Below, piece after piece: positions 1 to 6,488 of a stretch of 6,488 nucleotides of DNA. The translations under genes and the position numbers were made by a program. The stretch spans positions 1 to 6,488 of the forward strand of contig CAMPAT010000046.1 in the NCBI GenBank assembly GCA_946633275.1. Direction: 5' to 3'. This DNA comes from an uncultured Clostridia bacterium. Its GTDB lineage: Bacteria; Bacillota; Clostridia; Oscillospirales; Acutalibacteraceae. Each line of letters opens with the position of its first letter. Position 1 is the stretch's first letter. The notes under the pieces were generated by a model that ran no database searches, was not told where the DNA came from, and saw nothing but the letters and a program-made list of their open reading frames with translations.

Positions 1-427
1 TAACTTTCTCCGCCTCCTCTTTACTTAAGCCGACGTCAACAGCAACGCTCTCAAATTCAGGCGCGTTATTATCATCATCCTTCTGAAGATGAGGAGGAAG
101 AGTGGAAATAACGCCCTTTACTTCTTTCTTGCCCCATATGCTGACCTCGCTTGCAAAAAGCATTCTGTTATCAACGCCGCCGCACCTGTCAATCTTTATA
201 AAACCGTCGTCGGTAATGTCTTTAACGACAAGTCCGATTTCGTCTATATGCGCGTCGAGCATAATATGATAACCCTCTCCGACTGTGCAAAAGAGATTTC
301 CCATATTGTCCGAAGTAACCTCATATCCGTCGCCGAGAATTTCGCTGATAACGCTTCTGATATTATCTTCCGCGCCGCTGACGCCGATTGCGCTCGTAAG
401 CTTAAATAATATTTCCTTAGTAGTCAT
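1..427 (-). CDS. M42 family metallopeptidase (aminopeptidase), N-terminal part, cut by the left window edge
   Basis: Reverse-strand translation from the ATG at 427 gives 142 codons that stay open to the edge. It begins MTTKEILFKLTSAIGVSGAE, the usual opening of the M42 (glutamyl aminopeptidase/FrvX/tetrahedral aminopeptidase) family. LDAHIDEIGLVV at residues 57-68 carries the first metal-ligand His (H60) and the catalytic-type Asp (D62). GVISTLPPHL (104-113) and VAVDVGLSKEEAE (128-140) match the family around the inserted dimerisation/PDZ-like domain. The remaining metal ligands lie outside the window, so activity cannot be judged. The family consists of cytoplasmic, cobalt- or zinc-dependent aminopeptidases forming large tetrahedral assemblies that trim peptides; substrate preference cannot be read here. 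The start lies 2 nt after the murD stop, and a GAGG 7 nt upstream sits inside the last murD codons, so it is the last visible gene of the ligA operon. Family assignment is firm; a precise name (glutamyl aminopeptidase or endoglucanase M-like) is not. Confidence 0.9.
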   Translation of the reverse strand, partial: MTTKEILFKLTSAIGVSGAEDNIRSVISEILGDGYEVTSDNMGNLFCTVGEGYHIMLDAHIDEIGLVVKDITDDGFIKIDRCGGVDNRMLFASEVSIWGKKEVKGVISTLPPHLQKDDDNNAPEFESVAVDVGLSKEEAEKV

Positions 428-429
428 AA

Positions 430-1857
430 TTAATCCTCGAATTCATTTACTAATCTTTTAAACTCCCTGCCCCTATATTCAAACGTTTTGAACTGGTCGA
501 ATGCAGGACAGGCAGGACAAAGCGAGACTATATCGCCGCTCTGCGCTCTGCTCCTTACAGCGTCAACCGCGTCGGCAAGCGCAGGAACCTTAATTATTTC
601 AGTTTCTCCGTTAAAATCAGGGTGGTTAATAATTGTATCGTAAATCTTGTCGGCAGTAGCGCCGTTTAGAACAAGAAGCTTAACGTACTTAATGATATAA
701 GGTACCATTTCGCTCATATCGTTACCCTTATCGGAACCGCCCATAATAACGATTATTCTTGTACCGAACGCCTTAAGTCCGCTGATAACGCGAGAAGGTG
801 AGGTTGCAATAGAATCGTTATAATATCTGACGCCCTTATACTCGCGGACGAACTCAATTCTATGTTCAACTCCTCCAAAGGACTGAGCAACCTTCTTAAT
901 AGTCTCAACGCTGACATAGCCCCATACTGCTGAAATAGCAGTACAGTAATTCTCAATATTATGGTCGCCGGGAATAATAATATCCGATTTATTCATAACG
1001 AGAGTCTTACTTCCTGCGTCTGCATAATAAATATTACCGTCAGCGGCATCCATATAAGCGCCACGCTCAACGGGATGTTTAATCGAAAACTGCGAAAGCA
1101 CGCCGCGAACATCGTATCTCATATCGTGATAAACAGTACCGCCGATTGAATAGTCACAGTCTGCGTTAAGAACAGTACGCGCCTGAGAATTCTGATAAAT
1201 CAGAATATTTCTCTTCGCGTCAACGTACTCATCAACGGAAATATGATGGTCCTGATGAGTACATTCAATATTAGTAACGACTGCAACGTCGGGCTTGTTA
1301 ACAAGATTACCCATCGTCAGAAGCTGAAATGAAGAGAGCTCGACTACTGCGATATCCTTTTCGGTAATATTATCGAGCTCAGGCATAAGCGCCTTGCCGA
1401 TATTACCTCCGAGGAACACTCTGTTCCCTTCTGCTTCAAGCATTTTTGCAATAAGAGTAGTCGTAGTCGTCTTGCCGTTTGAGCCCGTTACGGCAAACAG
1501 CTTCGCAGGGCAATACTCGAAGAACACTTCCATCTCCGTAGTAACCTTCTGACCGCGCCTGATACAATCGCCAATCCACTCATTCTGAAACGGGAGAATG
1601 CCGTGCGAGCGGAACACGATATCCATCTCGGGAAGGATATCGAGATAATTTTCGCCGAGAGAAAAATTAACGCCGAGCTTTTCCAGCTTTTCGCATATTT
1701 CAGCGCCGATATAATCCTTATCCCGCTTGTCGCAAGCCCATACTTCAATGCCGTGCTTCGCAAGAAATTCCGCGCACGGTGTATTAGCAACGCCCATTCC
1801 GACAAAAGCGACCTTTTTGCCCCTGATAGTTTCGATATATTTCTGTGCAGGTGTCAT
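430..1857 (-). CDS. murD: UDP-N-acetylmuramoyl-L-alanine--D-glutamate ligase MurD
   Basis: A cytoplasmic Mur ligase that uses ATP to add D-glutamate to UDP-MurNAc-L-Ala in peptidoglycan precursor synthesis. The 475 aa fit the family's usual 430-480. The N-terminal Rossmann-like UDP-binding domain has KVAFVGMGVAN at 15-25. The central ATPase domain has the P-loop TGSNGKTTT (124-132, K129), ELSSFQL (173-179), a Mur-type His/Asp segment at 200-205 and a candidate carbamylated Lys in VDAKRN (K215). GDHNIENYCTA (297-307) and EHR (331-333) lead into the C-terminal domain with YNDSIATSP (346-354), GGSDKG (373-378) and CPACPAFDQFKTFE (447-460). The N-terminal part resembles clostridial MurD more than E. 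coli MurD. By motif alignment from memory, two D-Glu-pocket positions differ from E. coli: Ile350 for Lys319 and Ala452 for Ser415. The ATG at 1857 has an excellent AAGGAG (1863-1868) that overlaps the upstream stop codon. It lies 9 nt after the membrane-protein gene and 2 nt before the peptidase gene. No other dcw-cluster mur or fts gene is visible. Confidence 0.97.
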   Translation of the reverse strand: MTPAQKYIETIRGKKVAFVGMGVANTPCAEFLAKHGIEVWACDKRDKDYIGAEICEKLEKLGVNFSLGENYLDILPEMDIVFRSHGILPFQNEWIGDCIRRGQKVTTEMEVFFEYCPAKLFAVTGSNGKTTTTTLIAKMLEAEGNRVFLGGNIGKALMPELDNITEKDIAVVELSSFQLLTMGNLVNKPDVAVVTNIECTHQDHHISVDEYVDAKRNILIYQNSQARTVLNADCDYSIGGTVYHDMRYDVRGVLSQFSIKHPVERGAYMDAADGNIYYADAGSKTLVMNKSDIIIPGDHNIENYCTAISAVWGYVSVETIKKVAQSFGGVEHRIEFVREYKGVRYYNDSIATSPSRVISGLKAFGTRIIVIMGGSDKGNDMSEMVPYIIKYVKLLVLNGATADKIYDTIINHPDFNGETEIIKVPALADAVDAVRSRAQSGDIVSLCPACPAFDQFKTFEYRGREFKRLVNEFED

Positions 1858-1866
1858 ATTATCTCC

Positions 1867-2699
1867 TTAATGAGAAAAGAAATTTCCTCGTCTGTATTCG
1901 TTTAAATCAAAATTTTTCATTCTTTCTTCGAGTTCAGCCTGATACGGCAGTTTCTCGCCCTTAAGTTCATCGGGAATAGGAAGCTCGGTGTTCAAAACGT
2001 AGTTTGCAATCATCTGCTGGCACTTCGTAGGACTATTTCCGAGGAAATACACCCTGCCTGTTGATACTTCTGCAATAGCGAGAGCAATTTTAACTTTCTC
2101 TTTTCTGCCCATTACGGTAATCGACTTTGAAAGCTCAACTGCGCTGTCGTCCGCCTTATCACAGATAAAAGTAAGAACTGCATTTCCGCTACGCTTCATA
2201 AGTACTGCTGTAAAGTCATATACCACGCTGTCGAGGTGAGCAATAATATCATTTTTATCAATCTCGTCAGACTTAACGATGTAAAACACCTCGTTACGCT
2301 TCATTCCTCTGAGCGCGAAATCAAGCTCGGTCAGCTCAAGGTTTTCTTCAATAGCAAATACATTTTCAACAAGAGCGTCTCTTACCGCTTTAAAGTAATC
2401 GTCGGTAGTTTGCTCTGCGCGATTAGAGAGATAATATCCGCAGTCGGACAACTCGTACTCGACATTTGTGAGAAATGTATCGCACTTTGAATATTTAGAG
2501 CTGTAAAGCAGAACGAGCACAAGCGATACAACCACAAGCACATCTGCGCTGTAATGAAGCGCGAGAGCAAATGCCTGCGCGCCTGAATCATAAATCGCTT
2601 TTTCAAACCCAATTAAGAAAAACAGCAAAATCGCAGTAGCAATTATTACAGTATTTTTAACAATTTTAAACAGTCTTTGTTTCTTTCTGAATTCTCTCA

Positions 2700-2700
<1 letters not shown>
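1867..2700 (-). CDS. Hypothetical membrane protein with two transmembrane helices and a cytoplasmic domain
   Basis: I do not recognise this 277-aa protein. A basic N-terminus (RKKQR, residues 5-9) precedes a hydrophobic helix at about 17-34. A short loop and a second helix at about 50-66 follow, then KYSK. The charge pattern predicts both ends inside the cell, with only about 15 residues outside. The remaining 210 residues look like a soluble alpha/beta domain. There is an acidic helical stretch (about 77-130), strand-like segments (EVFYIV 137-142, AVLTFIC 174-180, KIALAIAEV 204-212, RVYFLG 216-221) and a C-terminal tail rich in E, K and N. I see no signal peptidase site, P-loop, Mur, protease or kinase motif. 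The ATG overlaps the ligA TAA by one base (TAATG). The nearest SD-like GAGG is 13 nt away, so translation is probably coupled to ligA. Position between ligA and murD suggests a membrane-associated role in envelope or DNA maintenance, but that is context only. It is intact and shows no sign of decay. Confidence 0.85.
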
Positions 2701-4717
<2,017 letters not shown>

Positions 4718-4720
4718 TAT

Positions 4721-4748
4721 AAAAAATAACCGACTTAAAAGCCGGTTA
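4721..4748 (-). terminator. Rho-independent terminator downstream of dut
   Basis: The minus strand reads AACCGGCTT, a two-base TT turn, then AAGTCGGTT, followed by A and six T. The stem of about nine pairs has one G-T wobble, and the innermost pairs probably open into a 4-6 nt loop. An outer T-A pair adds one more. It begins 7 nt past the dut stop codon and ends just before the ligA -35, so it separates dut from the ligA operon. Confidence 0.85.
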
Positions 4749-4755
4749 AATCATT

Positions 4756-5265
4756 CTATTTAGTTGTTGAGCCGAAGCCGCCGTCGCGGATTCCGTCTGC
4801 GTTGTCATCCACAGTAACGCCGAAGGGAAAGAATATTCCCTGCGCAAAGCCGTCGCCGCATTTAACGGTAACTGAATGTCCGTCGTCGTGAGCGTCGCAG
4901 GACAGCTTAATCATAATATGGCCCTCGTTAGACGAATTATAATAATCAGCGTCTATAATTCCTACAGTATTGTCAAGCTGAATTCTGTGCTTAAATCCAA
5001 GTCCCGAACGCGGAAAAACGCTCAGCACCCATCCGTCGTCGATACGCACTCTGATACCTGTAGGGACAAGAAGAGATTTCCCCTTCTCAATCGTTATATC
5101 ATCGGGCGCGCAGAAATCATATCCCGCGGAGCCTGTTGTTGCACGCACAGGCAGCTTTACGCCGTCGTAAACAGCCTTGACGTCTGCGGTATCGGGAAAA
5201 TTCTTGAGCCAGTCTTCCTCAAACTGCTCAAAAGAAACTTTTTCAAATTCAGCGATTCTGTACAT
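4756..5265 (-). CDS. dut: dUTP diphosphatase (trimeric dUTPase)
   Basis: Hydrolyses dUTP to dUMP and pyrophosphate, keeping uracil out of DNA and supplying dUMP for thymidylate synthesis. All five motifs of the trimeric, all-beta family are present in its 169 aa. Motif 1 is SAGYDF (46-51) and motif 2 PRSGLGFKH (85-93). Motif 3 is NTVGIIDADYYN (99-110), with D105 in the catalytic-water position and Y108 as the sugar-stacking Tyr. Motif 4 is GDGFAQGIF (137-145) and motif 5 RDGGFGST (160-167), with F164 as the base-capping Phe. Two features differ from short dUTPases such as E. coli Dut: an N-terminal extension of about 30 residues rich in E, D and aromatics, and a few extra residues (SSNEG) after DYYN before the next strand. 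Motif 5 has one residue fewer between Arg and GG than the common R-G-x-G-G form. The ATG at 5265 is preceded at 8 nt by AAAGGAG. It appears to have its own promoter and terminator and so to be monocistronic. Confidence 0.96.
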   Translation of the reverse strand: MYRIAEFEKVSFEQFEEDWLKNFPDTADVKAVYDGVKLPVRATTGSAGYDFCAPDDITIEKGKSLLVPTGIRVRIDDGWVLSVFPRSGLGFKHRIQLDNTVGIIDADYYNSSNEGHIMIKLSCDAHDDGHSVTVKCGDGFAQGIFFPFGVTVDDNADGIRDGGFGSTTK

Positions 5266-5267
5266 AA

Positions 5268-5310
5268 TTAAAACTCCTTTGTGTAAGAGTATAGCACAAA
5301 GGAGCTTTAA
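5268..5310 (-). repeat. Long inverted repeat spanning the dut promoter and RBS; hairpin or terminator candidate
   Basis: CTCCTTTGTG (plus strand 5274-5283) and CACAAAGGAG (5295-5304) form a perfect 10-bp inverted repeat with an 11-nt spacer. In minus-strand RNA the stem continues through one G-U pair (5305/5273) and five A-U or U-A pairs, reaching 5310 and 5268. That makes 16 pairs in all, ending 2 nt before the dut ATG. The spacer contains the predicted dut -10, and the downstream arm contains the dut Shine-Dalgarno AAGGAG. The A-rich and T-rich flanks also make it a plausible terminator for the histidine kinase gene, whose stop is 8 nt away. Which role dominates (terminator, RBS masking in read-through RNA, or protein operator) cannot be read from sequence. 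Confidence 0.8.
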
Positions 5311-5316
5311 AGTAAA
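5288..5316 (-). promoter_or_regulatory. Promoter of dut (extended -10)
   Basis: The minus strand has TATACT (5293-5288) preceded by TGC (5296-5294), an extended -10. TTTACT (5316-5311, four of six matches to TTGACA) lies 17 nt upstream, starting 2 nt past the kinase stop codon. Expected transcription start is about 5281-5282, leaving a leader of about 16 nt that carries the AAAGGAG site. The -10 falls in the spacer of the surrounding inverted repeat. Confidence 0.65.
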
Positions 5317-5318
5317 GA

Positions 5319-6488
5319 TTAGTTCTTAGCTTTAGGGAGCATTACCTGCGCTTTGAACAGGTCGCCGTCAATAGTTATGTGAAGGTGTCCGCCCTGAGCC
5401 GTACAAAGATTGTCTGCAATTGAGAGTCCAAGACCGTTACCCTCGATTGCTCTTGACCTATCGCCTCGGACAAATCGTTCCTTTAGTTCGTCAACGGAAA
5501 TATTAAGCGGTTCTGCAGAAGTATTCTTTATTTCAAAAATACTGAAGTTCTGCGTTTCGTAAACGTCCGAATACACGCGCGTTCCCTTAAGAGAATACTT
5601 ACGGGCATTTGAAATAAGATTTTCAATAATGCGATAAGTTTTTGAACCATCGGCAAACGCGACGATTTCGTTGCGGTCTCCGCTGAAAACAAGCTCAAGT
5701 TCGCTCTCGGTAAATTCCTGCTGATGCTCAACGACAGCCTGCGTTGCAAGCTCGCTTAGGTTGATGTTCATAGGATTAATCGAAATTACGCCGCTTGTAA
5801 TTTTTGAGGCTTCGATTAAATCATCAATAAGTCTTTTAAGCTTTGCTCCTTTTTCGTCAAGAATATCAATATATTCCTTAGCTTTATCATCTTCAATACC
5901 GCAACCTTTAAGTAAATCAACGTAATTGATTATTGAAGTAAGCGGCGTTTTTAGGTCGTGTGAAACATTTGTAATCAGTTCGGTTCTCATACGCTCGTCG
6001 CGCACAGCCTTATCAACAGCATTTTTGAGTTCGGTGTTTGAATAATTAAGCGAATTAACAAGTGTCTTAAGACTATTTGTAAGCTTGTTATAATCTACTT
6101 GAGGCGTTTGTCTGTAATGAGCAGCAGTAATTATAGCGTCAAGAGTTTTAATATAATTCACAGAATATATGAGTATTGCAATATTCATTGCGATGCAAAC
6201 AAGCACTAAGAACATCCTGATACCGTTGAACACGGCAAACGAAAATAGGAATACGGCGTTAAGAGCTGCACAAGCTGCAATAAACGATTTAATTGATTTT
6301 TTGAAGTTATCAGGATTATATTCGACAAATCCTTTAATGAGATGATAAAAATAAATGCACGGTTTTGCTATAATATATTTGAATATTAAATAAATCAGAG
6401 TGTTCTGATAAAGCCTTTTATCGCTCCTGCAAGTTCTGATAAACGAGGTAAAGCATTCAATAAATAACATCCACACGATTGCAGCAAT
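5319..6488 (-). CDS. Membrane sensor histidine kinase of a two-component system, N-terminus beyond the right edge
   Basis: The frame is open through the window edge, and the first in-frame GTG (6476) lies inside a hydrophobic stretch, so the start is outside. Numbering here is from that GTG. Membrane segments lie at about 1-15, 64-84 and 88-106, and a helical linker at 107-165 has no clear HAMP signature. The DHp domain has SHDLKTPLTS (172-181) with the phospho-accepting H173. In the ATPase domain the N box NLISNARKYS (287-296, N290) is followed by a G1 region, EIKNTSAEPLN, that lacks the usual DxGxG. ERFVRGDRSR (333-342) is the F box and EGNGLGLSIA (345-354) the G2 box. NTSAEPLN in place of G1 is, from memory, common in a Firmicutes kinase group with several N-terminal membrane helices, so the enzyme is probably active. 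It would phosphorylate a response regulator, likely encoded just upstream beyond 6488. The signal sensed is unknown. It ends 53 nt before dut. Confidence 0.93.
   Translation of the reverse strand: MAAIVWMLFIECFTSFIRTCRSDKRLYQNTLIYLIFKYIIAKPCIYFYHLIKGFVEYNPDNFKKSIKSFIAACAALNAVFLFSFAVFNGIRMFLVLVCIAMNIAILIYSVNYIKTLDAIITAAHYRQTPQVDYNKLTNSLKTLVNSLNYSNTELKNAVDKAVRDERMRTELITNVSHDLKTPLTSIINYVDLLKGCGIEDDKAKEYIDILDEKGAKLKRLIDDLIEASKITSGVISINPMNINLSELATQAVVEHQQEFTESELELVFSGDRNEIVAFADGSKTYRIIENLISNARKYSLKGTRVYSDVYETQNFSIFEIKNTSAEPLNISVDELKERFVRGDRSRAIEGNGLGLSIADNLCTAQGGHLHITIDGDLFKAQVMLPKAKN

Noticed and set aside
89..409. 106-codon plus-strand open frame at the left end
   Set aside because: It lies opposite the M42 peptidase reading frame, which has clear family motifs. 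It has no plausible RBS or recognisable protein features.
4876..5271. 131-codon plus-strand open frame opposite dut
   Set aside because: It is the antisense of conserved dUTPase motifs and has no promoter or RBS that I could see.
6474..6476. GTG at 6476 as the true histidine kinase start
   Set aside because: The frame stays open to the window edge, the residues just upstream (I, A, A, I) continue a membrane helix, and no SD can be seen in the 12 bases available.

Overview
This 6.5 kb window looks like core chromosome of a low-to-moderate GC Gram-positive bacterium, most likely a member of the Clostridia (Ruminococcaceae/Oscillospiraceae-like). The basis is protein style only: a clostridial-type MurD, a sensor kinase of a Firmicutes group with an altered G1 box, AGGAG-type ribosome binding sites, and TATAAT-like extended -10 promoters. 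All genes lie on the minus strand, so they read from right to left. I see no mobile element, phage gene, CRISPR array, rRNA or tRNA.

In transcription order, the right edge (6488 down to 5319) holds most of a membrane sensor histidine kinase whose N-terminus lies outside the window. A 53-bp gap follows, containing an extended -10 promoter nested inside a long inverted repeat that also covers the dut ribosome binding site. Then comes dut (dUTPase, 5265-4756). A 76-85 bp gap holds a rho-independent terminator for dut and, just past its T-tract, a good promoter for the next operon. That operon is ligA (NAD-dependent DNA ligase, 4670-2700), a two-helix membrane protein of unknown function (2700-1867), murD (1857-430), and the first 142 codons of an M42 metallopeptidase running off the left edge (427-1). 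The four genes are packed with a 1-nt overlap or gaps of 9 and 2 nt, so they are almost certainly co-transcribed and partly translationally coupled.

The genes are mostly housekeeping. Dut removes dUTP and keeps uracil out of DNA, LigA seals nicks in replication and repair, MurD adds D-glutamate to the peptidoglycan precursor, and the M42 enzyme trims peptides. There is no strong sign of a novel multi-gene system. The points most worth checking are the promoter/hairpin/RBS arrangement in front of dut, the unknown membrane protein between ligA and murD, and apparent substitutions in the MurD substrate pocket.
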